NCBI GenBank assembly: GCA_963764955.1
Contig: CAVXVE010000017.1
Span: 124,001 to 188,000, forward strand
Reading direction: 5' to 3'
DNA from: Roseiarcus sp963764955
GTDB lineage: Bacteria > Pseudomonadota > Alphaproteobacteria > Rhizobiales > Beijerinckiaceae
DNA length: 64,000 nucleotides
The notes under the pieces are model-generated. The model ran no database searches. It was given only the letters and a program-made list of their open reading frames with translations, and was not told the origin of the DNA. Each line of letters starts with the position of its first letter. Positions within the stretch are counted from its first letter, which is position 1. The translations under genes and the position numbers were made by a program. This document shows, piece by piece, positions 29,303-37,552 of this stretch.

Positions 29303-29914
29303 TCAGACGCAGGAGCGGGCGACGTGCTCGATCGCCATGTCGAGCGCAAGCTCGAGCGGACGGGTTGCGCGCGTGGTCTGGGCGAGCAGCAGACCGCCCT
29401 CGAGCGCCGCGATCATCGTCGTCGCGAGGTCCTCCGGCCTCGCCTCTCCCTTGAGTTCGCCGCGATCGCGCATTGTCCGCAGGGCGCTCACAAGATGGGA
29501 TTCCCATCGCGCAAAGCTGAGCGCCAGCATTTCGCGGGCGCTCTCGGAGCGATCGGCGAGCTCGCTCGCCAGCGATCCGAGCGGACAGCCGCCGACGGCG
29601 CCCGCCGCCTTGTTCATGGCGATCACGCTGTCCGGCCCATTCCCTAAGCCCTCGAGAGAATCGACGGTTTGCAGCCGGGCCGCGTGGTCCCCGGTCACCC
29701 GGCGGGTCTGAAGCTCGATCACCGCGCGCATCAGCCCGTCCTTGTCGGCGAAATAGTGATAGACCTGCGACTTGCTGGTCGCGCTCGCCGCCATGATGTC
29801 CTCGAGGCTCGTCCCGCTTGCGCCCTGCCGGTAGACGAGGCCGGCCGCCGCCTCGACGATGCGCGCGCGGGTCGCGGCGCCCCGCGCCGTCGGCTTGCGT
29901 GGTTCACTGCGCAT
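29303..29914 (-). CDS. TetR/AcrR family transcriptional regulator
   Basis: 203-residue repressor. The N-terminal HTH is typical: TRARIVEAAAGLVYRQGA, TSLEDIMAASATSKSQVYHY and FADKDGLMRAVIE. The C-terminal ligand domain includes GGCPLGSLASELADRS, a feature of the NemR/QacR-like subgroup; its Cys could sense electrophiles or oxidants. It is divergent from a redoxin gene, and two identical-spacing dyads (TGGAC-N6-GTCCA) lie between them, indicating autoregulation and control of the redoxin. Confidence 0.9.
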   Translation of the reverse strand: MRSEPRKPTARGAATRARIVEAAAGLVYRQGASGTSLEDIMAASATSKSQVYHYFADKDGLMRAVIELQTRRVTGDHAARLQTVDSLEGLGNGPDSVIAMNKAAGAVGGCPLGSLASELADRSESAREMLALSFARWESHLVSALRTMRDRGELKGEARPEDLATTMIAALEGGLLLAQTTRATRPLELALDMAIEHVARSCV

Positions 29915-29975
29915 GAGCCTTCTTTTGGCGGGGCATCCGACGCTCCTTCGCGTTTGGCCGTAGCCTAGCGAATAA

Positions 29976-29991
29976 TGGACTTGACAGTCCA
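29976..29991. promoter_or_regulatory. TetR operator candidate O1: TGGAC-N6-GTCCA
   Basis: The six central bases are TTGACA, a perfect -35 hexamer for rightward transcription, so a bound repressor would occlude RNA polymerase. Shares arms and spacing with O2 44 bases downstream. Confidence 0.65.
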
Positions 29992-30019
29992 GTTGTGAGC
30001 GGGAACTCTCAGGGCGCGT

Positions 30020-30037
30020 CTGGACCGATTGGTCCAG
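30020..30037. promoter_or_regulatory. TetR operator candidate O2: CTGGACC-GATT-GGTCCAG
   Basis: Perfect seven-base arms with a four-base centre; contains the same TGGAC-N6-GTCCA core as O1. Lies just upstream of the redoxin ribosome-binding site. Confidence 0.65.
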
Positions 30038-30060
30038 TGAAATTGCAATGGAGAACCCGG

Positions 30061-30555
30061 ATGCCTCTTTTGAACAATGGCGACGCCTTCCCGAAGCTCA
30101 CCGTCCCCGCGGTCGGCGGAGGCCAGATCGCGCTGCCGGACGTCTTCGCCGGGTCGTGGGGCGTGGTCATCGTCTATCGCGGCGCCTGGTGCCCCTTCTG
30201 CAACGCGCAGCTTGCGGGCTTTGCGGCGGAGAAGGACGCGCTCGACGGTCTCGGGGTGAGGGTCGTCGCGCTTTCGGTCGACGACGAGGCGACCAGCGCC
30301 GCGACCGCCGCCAAGAACCATTTGCCTTTCCCGGTCGGCCACAGCGCGAACGCGGACGCGGTCCGAGCCGCGACCGGGGCGTTCGTCAACCCGACCCCGC
30401 ATTATCTGCAGCCGGCGGGCTTTGTTCTCGGCCCCGACGGAACGGTGAAGGCCGCCGTCTACGCCACGAGCGCCATCGGCCGCATGCTGGCCAAGGATGT
30501 GGTCGGCTTTGTCGGCTATTTGAAATCCGTGGCCGCGAAGGCCGCCGCCGAGTAG
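30061..30555 (+). CDS. Redoxin / peroxiredoxin-like thiol protein
   Basis: About 164 residues with a thioredoxin fold. The active site is YRGAWCPFCNAQL, a CxxC arrangement as in AhpC/TSA-like redoxins, followed by VVALSVDDEATSA and a cis-Pro-type region FVNPTPHYLQPAGF. It probably reduces peroxides or other oxidants in the cytosol. GGAG seven bases before the ATG at 30061 selects this start over an upstream in-frame codon that would include the operator. Likely repressed by the divergent TetR protein. Confidence 0.85.
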   Translation: MPLLNNGDAFPKLTVPAVGGGQIALPDVFAGSWGVVIVYRGAWCPFCNAQLAGFAAEKDALDGLGVRVVALSVDDEATSAATAAKNHLPFPVGHSANADAVRAATGAFVNPTPHYLQPAGFVLGPDGTVKAAVYATSAIGRMLAKDVVGFVGYLKSVAAKAAAE

Positions 30556-30650
30556 CGCGCGCGTCGGCCGCTCATCGGGCGCGCGCCGGATTCGGCTTGT
30601 CGCACGGCTCCGGACGGCGCAGATTATTGCGAAGGCGTCCGGGGAGCTCC

Positions 30651-30666
30651 CCCGGGTTCGCCCGGG
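30651..30666. terminator. CCCGGG-TTCG-CCCGGG hairpin
   Basis: A self-complementary six-base stem closed by a TTCG tetraloop, between the redoxin and PRC-barrel genes. It is flanked by two direct copies of GGCGTCCGGGGAG (30634-30646 and 30665-30677). No T-tract follows, so it may act as an mRNA 3' stabiliser or 5' leader structure rather than a terminator. Confidence 0.35.
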
Positions 30667-30685
30667 CGTCCGGGGAGACCGAGCC

Positions 30686-31480
30686 ATGCTTTTCGCCGTG
30701 AGTGGTCTTGAGGGTTGCGCGGTTAAGGCGAGCGACGGCGATGACGTCGGTTCGGTCAGGGACTTCCTGTTTGACGATGAGACCTGGAAGATCCGCTGGA
30801 TGGTGGTCGGCGCCGGTCATTGGCTGGCGGGCCGCAAGTTCTTCATCCACCCCTCGGCGATTGCGCCGCTCACGCTGCCGCCGAAGTCCAAGCTTCCGAT
30901 GATGAGCTCAGGAGAGGCGCTCGAGCTCACGGTCAATCTGACCAGGGCTGAGATCGAGGCCGGCCCGCACGCGCAGGAAGACGATCCGGTGAGCGGGGAT
31001 ATGCAGGCGCTCCTCTACGACTATTACGGTTGGGATCCCGATTGGGGCGTAACGCATTTCGGCGCCGTCCTGCCCAGTGCGGAATCCGAAATCGTCCTGG
31101 ACGCGGCCCGACGCGAGAGGGAAGCGCAAAACCCGCCGCTCGACGGAGCCGATCATCTGCACGGCGTCGCCGCGGTCAAGGGTTACTACGTTCACGCCGT
31201 GGATGGCGACATCGGCCATGTCGAGAACGTTCTCGCCGACGATGCGAATTGGGAGATCCGCTATTTCGTCATCGCGACACGCAACTGGTGGCCCGGCAAG
31301 ATCGTGCAGCTTTCGCCCTATGCGGTGAAGGCCATCGACTGGTTCGGCGAGCACATCAATATGAACGTGACCCGCGATCAGGTGCGGTCCGCTCCGGCCT
31401 GGGATCCGCTGGCGATGATGGACAAGGCGAACGAGGACGCGCTCCACAGCCATTTCGGCTGGCCGGGCTACGGGCGGTAG
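30686..31480 (+). CDS. Protein with two PRC-barrel domains
   Basis: 264 residues with tandem PRC-barrel domains: one at about 5-80 (VKASDGDDVGSVRDFLFDDE, IRWMVVGAGHWLAGRKFFI) and one at about 155-235 (VDGDIGHVENVLADD, IRYFVIATRNWWPGKIV). The linker is acidic and contains YYGWDPDWG. PRC-barrels occur in photosynthetic reaction-centre H subunits, RimM and stress proteins; this stand-alone two-domain form is common in Rhizobiales and uncharacterised. GGGGAG precedes the ATG. Confidence 0.85.
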   Translation: MLFAVSGLEGCAVKASDGDDVGSVRDFLFDDETWKIRWMVVGAGHWLAGRKFFIHPSAIAPLTLPPKSKLPMMSSGEALELTVNLTRAEIEAGPHAQEDDPVSGDMQALLYDYYGWDPDWGVTHFGAVLPSAESEIVLDAARREREAQNPPLDGADHLHGVAAVKGYYVHAVDGDIGHVENVLADDANWEIRYFVIATRNWWPGKIVQLSPYAVKAIDWFGEHINMNVTRDQVRSAPAWDPLAMMDKANEDALHSHFGWPGYGR

Positions 31481-31834
31481 GCGGAGGCTGACGAGCTCTG
31501 GCGCGATCGAGTCCCGCTCCTGAGGGCTGGCCACTGAATAAGGAAAGCTGATCGAGATCGGCGCCGATCCCCGACGGTCTTGGACGGCGCCAGCGCTGTA
31601 TGGAACCGGCAACCCGATTGAGACAATCGCCAATACCGGCCATATTGGCCGTCGTCGGGGCGGCATCCGGCGCGAATATTACTCAGTGTAAACTTTGCTT
31701 GTTGGTTTCGAAACCGTGTTCGGTGAAGGGATAGCTATTGGAGCGCCGCGAACACGATTGAAAGGTCATCGGGCTCGGGCGCGTGCTCGGTAAGAGGCGC
31801 CGGGAGAGGTTCGGCAAGAGACATCTGGAGTGTG
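31481..31834. other. Gene-free interval upstream of REP copy 3
   Basis: No open frame with convincing coding character. I see no recognisable RNA or operator; the sequence is less GC-rich than flanking genes between about 31670 and 31770. Confidence 0.4.
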
Positions 31835-31863
31835 TGTCACCCCCGCGAAAGCGGGGGTCCAGA
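31835..31863 (+). repeat. REP palindrome, copy 3, 3' of the GIY-YIG gene
   Basis: CCCCGCGAAAGCGGGG stem-loop with TGTCA and TCCAGA flanks, identical in all 29 positions to copy 4. It sits inside a larger exact ten-base inverted repeat, GGAGTGTGTG (31828-31837) and CACACACTCC (31871-31880), which would extend the hairpin in RNA. Lies 24 bases beyond the GIY-YIG stop codon. Confidence 0.88.
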
Positions 31864-31887
31864 GGCGCCGCACACACTCCTCGAAAA

Positions 31888-32186
31888 TCAATTGTTCAGC
31901 GTCTCGTAAAGGTCTCGCCAGTCCGGATTGAACCGCTCGATCAGCTCCAGCTTCCACCGTCGCTCCCATTTCTTCAACTGCTTTTCCCGCACGATCACAT
32001 CCCTGACATCGTCGTAGTGTTCGTACCAGACGAGCGTCTTGACGCTGTATTTCGTGGTGAACTGCGAGTCGACCCCATTGCGGTACTGAAACGCGCGCGC
32101 TCCGAGAGCGTTGGTTACGCCCACATGAGACGCGTTCCGTTGCGCCGACTCGCCATGATGTAGACGCTGTAGCGTCGCTCTCCCAT
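31888..32186 (-). pseudogene. GIY-YIG nuclease family gene, frameshifted
   Basis: About 99 codons, normal length for the small single-domain GIY-YIG family (UPF0213-like). The N-terminal frame has YSVYIMASRRNGT (the first Tyr of the GIY motif region); the frame shifts near 32125-32136 and continues HVGVTN, YSVKTLVWYEHYDDV, REKQLKKWERRWKLELIE and NPDWRDLYETL. The second motif reads SHVGV instead of the usual LYVGV, so more than one change may have occurred and activity is doubtful. The gene is bracketed by two identical, inverted REP palindromes. Confidence 0.75.
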
Positions 32187-32292
32187 CAACGCCCTTGCCA
32201 ATGCAGTCGCCTTCAGCCGTGCCGAAAGCGGGGTCCAGCATGTGATGTGTCGCAGCCAGGCCGCTTCGCGGTCAAGCGCCCGCAGATGTTTG

Positions 32293-32321
32293 TCTGGACC
32301 CCCGCTTTCGCGGGGGTGACA
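32293..32321 (-). repeat. REP palindrome, copy 4, 5' of the GIY-YIG gene
   Basis: Identical to copy 3 but inverted, so the two bracket the nuclease gene with TCCAGA ends facing inward. About 107 bases upstream of the start codon. Confidence 0.88.
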
Positions 32322-32518
32322 CGGTGGGACCGACATCGGCTGCATCAGCCGTGAGCGGCGCCAGCTCGGAAGTGACCGGACCGGCATTATTCGTCGGCAA
32401 TACGGCTTAGGGTGACTGGCCGTCCGGGAGAGCGCGCCCCGTTTCTCACCCAAAGGCGTTCGAACGAACGCCGTCTCACGACGGCTGTCGAGCGGGGCTG
32501 CAGTGCGCGAAATCCGGG
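32322..32518. other. Gene-free interval between REP copy 4 and vapC
   Basis: No coding frame supported; includes CGTTCGAACGAACG (around 32457-32470), a short palindromic stretch. Confidence 0.3.
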
Positions 32519-32953
32519 CTAGGAGAACGGGTCGCGCACCTCCAGGGAATCGAATCTCCGAAAGTCGCGGTCGTGGGTATAGAGCGTCCGGACGCCGTGC
32601 TGGAAAAGGATCGCCGCGACGTGCGCGTCGGGTACGAGGTTTCCGCGCACCGGCATGTCGCCACCGACATGTTTGTATGCGTCCAGAAAGCCGTCCTGCT
32701 CCGACACGACGCGCACATGCGGCAGCCCGACCAGCGCCGCGACATTGCCGAGCGCTTCGTCGGGGTTGAGCGGCGCCGCGAAGATGCGGGGGTGGGTGGC
32801 GATGCGGAGATATGCCATGAGCGTCGGCCAGGTCAGGCAAAGGATCTCGGGGCCGGCGGCGCAGCTTTCGACAAAGCGGCGGGCGCGGTCATGACGGTCG
32901 CTCGATTGGTCGGACGCATAGAGGAGCACGTTCGCGTCGAGCGAGTAGCTCAC
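32519..32953 (-). CDS. vapC: VapC-type PIN-domain toxin ribonuclease
   Basis: 144 residues. PIN-domain acidic residues are visible in YSLDANVLLYAS (first Asp), PDAHVAAI and YTHDRDFRRF; TWPTLMAYLRIATHPRIF is typical of the VapC subgroup with the Mg-dependent RNase fold. GTG start overlaps the antitoxin stop (GTGA), the usual order of antitoxin first, toxin second. Expected to cleave a tRNA or rRNA loop when freed from VapB. Confidence 0.9.
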   Translation of the reverse strand: MSYSLDANVLLYASDQSSDRHDRARRFVESCAAGPEILCLTWPTLMAYLRIATHPRIFAAPLNPDEALGNVAALVGLPHVRVVSEQDGFLDAYKHVGGDMPVRGNLVPDAHVAAILFQHGVRTLYTHDRDFRRFDSLEVRDPFS

Positions 32954-33186
32954 CGAGGATCCGCGTCCAGGGCCGCGTAAACGGCTTCCTTGTCCGAGAG
33001 ATCGACTCGAGCCTTCATGGCGCGAGACGTCCAGCGGAACGGCGGGGTCGCGCGCGGGGAGCGGCGCCGGGCCAGCGCTTCGGCAAGCAGCTCGGAGACG
33101 ATCGCCCCCATCGATCGGCCTTCTCTTTCGTGAAGCGCCTTGACCTCACGCAGGATGGGAGCCTCGATATCCAGGGTGGTGCGCAT
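32950..33186 (-). CDS. vapB: VapB-type ribbon-helix-helix antitoxin
   Basis: 78 residues. The N-terminus RTTLDIEAPILREVKALHER is a ribbon-helix-helix DNA-binding strand and helix; REGRSMGAIVSELLAEAL continues the fold, and the C-terminal half is the flexible toxin-wrapping region. The ATG at 33186 is preferred over an upstream codon because it starts the beta-strand. Presumed to neutralise the adjacent toxin and repress the operon. Confidence 0.85.
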   Translation of the reverse strand: MRTTLDIEAPILREVKALHEREGRSMGAIVSELLAEALARRRSPRATPPFRWTSRAMKARVDLSDKEAVYAALDADPR

Positions 33187-33449
33187 GATGTTTGATGCTA
33201 TACGCACCGACATCTAATGTCAAAGCGGCGCGGGGGAATCGATCCTCCGCAAACGGGAAGCCGGCGCGGCCGAAGCTATGACGAACGAACAATTCCTTTC
33301 CACAATTGGGAAGGCGTGCTACATGTATTTCTGACGAACAGAGCTCCGCCCGGCGGAGCGGGCCCTGCGCGAACGGATCAGGAGACCGGATGAATTATGG
33401 GCTCGAGGCGCTTCGCGCACAACCTCAGACGCGAGTTGAGGCGGCGGAA
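33187..33449. other. Gene-free interval upstream of vapB
   Basis: Contains the presumed vapBC promoter region close to 33187. A short open frame (33306-33506) that ends in the AT-rich repeat is not supported as a gene. Nothing else recognised. Confidence 0.35.
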
Positions 33450-33605
33450 AATTTTTTCACTTTTTTCGCTCATAACCCTTTGAAAAGTCCCGATTCCGAA
33501 AAGTAAAAAAAGCGAAAGAAAGCGAAAAAAAGCCATTTTGCTTTTTTTCTCTTTCGTTTTCTTTCGTCCAATTCGCGCCTTGGTTGCATCCGGGCTTCGG
33601 GCGCT
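33450..33605 (+). repeat. AT-rich dispersed element ('NPLKSPDSE' repeat), copy 1
   Basis: A markedly A/T-rich block in a GC-rich genome. Its core, 30 bases at 33473-33502, is identical to the complement of 40843-40872. A hairpin follows: GAAAGCGAAAAAAAGC (33518-33533), CATTTT loop, GCTTTTTTTCTCTTTC. One frame through the core reads NPLKSPDSEK and stops. Similarity extends to about TTGGTTGCATCCGGG. Confidence 0.85.
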
Positions 33606-33619
33606 CGGCCTTGGCCGGT

Positions 33620-34951
33620 TCAGGCGAAGGCGCGGGCGGCCGCCTTGTGCCTGGCGATCAGGGCGGGGAGGTCGACGCCCTCGGGCTGCCCGTCGATCAC
33701 CCGCCATGTCCCCGCGACCATCACCCGGTCGGCGCGATGCGCCCCGCAGAGCGCAAGCGCCGCGATCGGGTCCTGGGCGCCGCTGAAGCGCGGCTCGTCG
33801 AGCGTATAGAGCGCGAGGTCGGCCTGCATACCGGCTGCGATCGCGCCGATGTCGTCGCGGCCGAGGCAGCGCGCCGAGCCTTCCGTCGCCCAGAGGAGCG
33901 CATCGTAGGGCGTCACCGCCGAGGGCCCGTAGCTCAACCGCTGGAGCATGAGGGAATGGCGCACGGCCTCCATCATGTTGGACGAATTGTTCGAGGCTGA
34001 GCCGTCGACCCCAAGCCCGATCGCGACGCCCGCAGTCTCGAGCTCCTTCACCGGGCAGACGCCCATGCCGAACGCCATGTCGGAAGCGGCGCAATGGCAG
34101 ACGCTGACCCCCGCCTTGCCGAGGCGCTCGATCTCGCCGGCGTTGAAATGGATGCCATGCGCGACCCACGTCCGCGGGCCGAGCCAGCCGGCCTGCTCCA
34201 GGAGATCGACCGAGCGCATGCCGAACGTCTCGACCGCGTAGACGTCCTCGTCGAGCGACTGGCAGAGATGGGTGTGCAGGCGGCAATCGTAGCGCTCGGC
34301 GAGTTCGGCCGATCCCTCCATCACCCGCTTCGGCACGGCGAGCGGCGAGCAGGGCGCAAGCGCGACGCGGATCATCGCGCCGGGCTTGGGGTCGTGATAG
34401 CGGCCGAGCACCCGCTCGCTGTCTTCAAGGATCGTCTCCGAATCCTGCACGATCGAGTTCGGGCTGCAAGCCCCCGTCCTTCTCGGAAATGCCCATCGAA
34501 CCGCGGGTGACCGTCATCCGCAGGCCGAGCCTCGTCGCCTCCTCGACTTCGATGTCGATCGCGTTCTCGAGGCCGGGGGGAAGAGATTGTGATGGTCCGC
34601 CGCGGTGGTGCAGCCGGAGAGGATGAGTTCGATGAGCGCCATCCTGACGGCGATGCGCAGGGCCTCGGGCGTCATGCGGTCCCATCGCCGCTCCATCGTG
34701 ACCAGCCAGGGAATGAGCTCCTTGCCGAAGCCTGCGGGGTGGGCGCGCGTCAGCGTCTGGTAGAAATGATGATGGGCGTTGACGAGCCCCGGCAAAACGA
34801 CATGGCGGGAGGCGTTGAAAGTCGTGTCGACAGGGGTCGCGGGCGATCGTCCGCGCGCCACGCGTTCGACGATCTCGCCGCCCTCCACGACGATTCCACG
34901 CTCGGAATCGGCTGCGAGGATGGCGAGCGGGTCCTTGATCCATAAGCGCAT
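33620..34951 (-). CDS. 8-oxoguanine deaminase, two frameshifts
   Basis: About 443-residue amidohydrolase converting 8-oxoguanine to urate. N-terminus LWIKDPLAILAADSERGIVV; Zn site LVNAHHHFYQTLTRAHPAGF; then AADHHNLFPP, TVTRGSMGISEKDGG, LHTHLCQSLDED, WVAHGIHF and LGVDGSASNNSSNMME. These match the 8-oxoguanine deaminase subgroup of ATZ/TRZ enzymes. Two breaks: a run of C near 34575-34580 lacks one base, and an extra base near 34457-34460 precedes SIVQDSETILEDSERVLG. The ATG at 34951 has no strong ribosome site. Divergent from an NMT1-type binding protein. Confidence 0.87.
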
Positions 34952-35028
34952 GCGATGGGTGGGCTCCGTTTCCGAGGAAGGGAGAGAACGGGCCGCATAG
35001 GCGACGCGAGCCGAAAGGTAAAGGCTTG

Positions 35029-35050
35029 AGGGGTCACTCTCGGTACCCCT
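35029..35050. promoter_or_regulatory. Dyad AGGGGT-N10-ACCCCT in divergent promoter region
   Basis: Perfect six-base arms between the 8-oxoguanine deaminase and NMT1-type binding-protein genes; a possible operator or leader hairpin. No regulator is adjacent. Confidence 0.25.
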
Positions 35051-35225
35051 TGTCCGCCAAGACGTTTTACGAGATTGTATTCGACGCTGGGAATTTCGGC
35101 TCTTATTGTGGGGCGTTGCTGGGGCGAGTGTGAGGCGCAGCGTCAATCATCAAAACGCAGCCCCACGGCGAACGGCGGCGCGGCCGCTGAGCCGGCCTGC
35201 GAACTGGACTCTGGGAGGACTTCGA

Positions 35226-36224
35226 ATGCGCGTTGCGATCATCGCGGCGTTGGCGGGGGCGATCGGGTTCGCCGGACCGGCCGTCGCCCTCGACAAGGTG
35301 ACCTTTGGCACCAATTGGGTCGCCGACCCGGAGGCCGGGGGTTATTACCAGGCTCTCGTCGACGGGACTTACGCCAAATACGGCCTCGACGTCACCATTC
35401 TGCAGGGCGGGCCGACGTCAAACGGCGGCATGCTGCTGATCGCCGGCAAGATCGAGTTCTATATGGGCGGCGACATGATCGGCGATTTCCTCGCCGTCGA
35501 GCACGACATTCCGACCATCGCCGTGGCCGCTCACTTCCAGAAGGACCCGCAGATTTTCATGTCGCATCCCGGAGTGGGTCTCGACAAATGGGAAGACCTT
35601 CCCAACGCGAACCCGGCTTTCGTCAGCGCCGGCGCCGTCAACACGTTCTGGGCATGGATGCGGCTCGCTTACGGCTTCAAGGACGAGAACATCAAGCCTT
35701 ACAACTTCAATTCGGCCCCGTTCATCGCTGAGCCGCATTCGATCCAGCAGGGGTATCTGACCTCCGAGCCGCTCGAGGTCCAGAAGCAGGGCGGTTTCAA
35801 GCCCAACATCTTTCTTCTCTCCGATTATGGCTACACGACCTACTCGAACCTGGTCGAAACCCGCCGCGAATTTGTCGAGAAGCATCCCGACATCGTCCAG
35901 CGCTTCGTCGACGCTTCGACCATCGGCTGGTACCACTATATGTATGGCGACAACGCGAAGGCCAATGAGGCGATCAAGAGGGAGAATCCGGAAATGACGG
36001 ACGACCAGATCGCGTTCTCGATCGCCAAAATGAAGGAATACGGCATCGTCGATTCCGGCGACACCCTGAAATTGGGTATTGGCGCGATGACCGACGCTCG
36101 ATGGAGCGACTTCTACCACACGATGGTGAAGGCCGGGGTGGTTAAGGCAGGCATCGACTACAAAAAGGCCTACACCCTTCAGTTCGTCAGCAAGGGCGTC
36201 GGCCTCGACTTGCGTCCGAAGTAA
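35226..36224 (+). CDS. ABC transporter substrate-binding protein, NMT1/ThiY-like
   Basis: About 332-residue periplasmic binding protein. Signal peptide MRVAIIAALAGAIGFAGPAVA; then LDKVTFGTNWVADPEAGGYY, KYGLDVTILQGGP and KIEFYMGGDMIGD. This is the NMT1/THI5-like family used for pyrimidines, thiamine precursors, riboflavin and sulfonates. GGAGG seven bases before the ATG. The matching ATPase and permease are probably those at 37968-39580, separated by two minus-strand genes. Uptake of an N-heterocycle is suggested by the divergent 8-oxoguanine deaminase. Confidence 0.87.
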   Translation: MRVAIIAALAGAIGFAGPAVALDKVTFGTNWVADPEAGGYYQALVDGTYAKYGLDVTILQGGPTSNGGMLLIAGKIEFYMGGDMIGDFLAVEHDIPTIAVAAHFQKDPQIFMSHPGVGLDKWEDLPNANPAFVSAGAVNTFWAWMRLAYGFKDENIKPYNFNSAPFIAEPHSIQQGYLTSEPLEVQKQGGFKPNIFLLSDYGYTTYSNLVETRREFVEKHPDIVQRFVDASTIGWYHYMYGDNAKANEAIKRENPEMTDDQIAFSIAKMKEYGIVDSGDTLKLGIGAMTDARWSDFYHTMVKAGVVKAGIDYKKAYTLQFVSKGVGLDLRPK

Positions 36225-36242
36225 CCGCCGTCCGCCGGCGCA

Positions 36243-36776
36243 CTATTTCTGCGACGCCGGCAGCGCGTTGTAGACGGCGGGCGGCAGGACGGCGGAGACG
36301 CCGATCGTGACGGGCTCTTTCGGCCCGAAGTTCTTGACCCTGTTGCTGACGGGCGGCAGGCTCTTGAGAAAGGCGGCGATGGCCTCCGCGTCGGCGTCGG
36401 CGAGATGCGAAAATGCCGCGTAGGGCATGACAGGACTGAGGTCTCTCCCCTCTGGCGTTTTGCCAGTGCGGATCGTGGCGATGATCTGACCGTCAGTCCA
36501 CTTGCCAAGGCCGGTGTCTTTGTCGGGCGTCAGATTCTCCCCCACAAATACACCCGCGCCGGGAATGGCGAAGCCGACGTCGGAGCCGCCGAGATAGCGC
36601 TTCATGTCCGGCGCGCCGAGAAGAGCGCCGGGCGTGTGACAATCCGAGCAGCCGGCGATCGTCACCAGATAGCGCCCGCGGGCAATCTGCGCGTCGTCGG
36701 CGGAAGCGGGAAACGGGATGGACACAACAGCGGCCAGCGCCGCGCCAAGGGTCGTGGCGAACAGATGGCGCATCAT
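36243..36776 (-). CDS. Class I cytochrome c, periplasmic
   Basis: 177 residues with a signal peptide (MRHLFATTLGAALAAVVS...ASA). The haem-binding motif is AGCSDCHTPG (CxxCH) and the likely axial Met lies in SPVMPYAAFSHL. The sequence GRYLVTIAGCSDCHTPG is typical of cytochromes paired with membrane dehydrogenases (alcohol/aldehyde type), but no such dehydrogenase is adjacent. The start overlaps the stop of the methyltransferase gene (ATGA). Confidence 0.88.
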   Translation of the reverse strand: MMRHLFATTLGAALAAVVSIPFPASADDAQIARGRYLVTIAGCSDCHTPGALLGAPDMKRYLGGSDVGFAIPGAGVFVGENLTPDKDTGLGKWTDGQIIATIRTGKTPEGRDLSPVMPYAAFSHLADADAEAIAAFLKSLPPVSNRVKNFGPKEPVTIGVSAVLPPAVYNALPASQK

Positions 36777-37552
36777 GGCTCTTTTCCCTTTCCAGCGGTC
36801 GCGAGACTCACGGCGTCGCCCGATATTGGAATTCCGGCTAGATGTTCGGGAACCAGCCAGCGCTGTGTCGGATCGGGCTCGTGCGTCACTGGCTCGATCG
36901 TCCCCCGCCACGCCACGCCCATCATCTGCGCCGTCTGGTAAGCCATCACGCTCCAGCCTTGCGCCGCCAGCGCACGCAAGCCCGCCGCCACGTGCGGCGA
37001 CACCAGGTCGTGGAAGACGACCATGGCCGTGGTTTCGAGGTAGGGAGCGCAAGCGAGCGCATCCCGGATCGGGGCGTCGCCGTCATGGTCGCCGTCGATG
37101 AACGCGAACGACCATCGCGCGCCCGCTTCGCCAAGCCGGGTGACCGATTCGGGACTCGTTTCCGGAACGAGGATCGTCGTCGAGCTTCCGCCGGCGCCCT
37201 GGATCACTTCTTCGAATTCGCGCCGCCATTCCGCGTCTGCGAGCAGCGGCTCGACAATGTGAAGCGGCGCAATCCCGGCGGCGACGAGATAGGCGGTCGA
37301 CCAGCCGCGCCACGCCCCGATCTCGATCCCGCCCCGTCCCTTGAATGCGCGCGCGTTGGAGTAGAGGATTGATGCTTCGTCGCGATTGATGAACCCGACC
37401 GTCGGATTCCGTCTGTCGACGCGAAACGGATGGTCGATCTGCTTGCGAAAGTAAGGCCAAGTGGAGGCGCTTTTGTCCGCCTCGATCATGTTCGGAAACA
37501 GGTGATCGAGAATGGGCGCTTCGAGATTGGCGGCGACGTAATCTTTAGCCAT
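36773..37552 (-). CDS. Class I SAM-dependent methyltransferase (Methyltransf_24-like)
   Basis: About 259 residues. SAM motif I is GGIEIGAWRGWSTAYLVAAG; the acidic loop HIVEPLLADAEW, then FAFIDGDHDGDAPIRD and MVVFHDLVSPHVA match the family that includes cephalosporin-hydroxylase-like and glycan methyltransferases. The substrate is unknown. Coupled by overlap to the cytochrome c gene downstream. Confidence 0.8.
   Translation of the reverse strand: MAKDYVAANLEAPILDHLFPNMIEADKSASTWPYFRKQIDHPFRVDRRNPTVGFINRDEASILYSNARAFKGRGGIEIGAWRGWSTAYLVAAGIAPLHIVEPLLADAEWRREFEEVIQGAGGSSTTILVPETSPESVTRLGEAGARWSFAFIDGDHDGDAPIRDALACAPYLETTAMVVFHDLVSPHVAAGLRALAAQGWSVMAYQTAQMMGVAWRGTIEPVTHEPDPTQRWLVPEHLAGIPISGDAVSLATAGKGKEP

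Noticed and set aside
32293..32321. REP copies as a possible CRISPR array
   Set aside because: Only isolated inverted pairs with no regular spacers and no cas genes.
33306..33506. Small frame ending NPLKSPDSEK
   Set aside because: The upstream part is not shared with the other copy, so only the tail is conserved; treated as part of the repeat rather than as a gene, although translation of the tail remains possible.
34952..35225. Riboswitch upstream of the NMT1-type binding protein
   Set aside because: Looked for thiamine, guanidine or purine aptamer cores because of the transporter family; no convincing conserved core was found, only a short dyad.
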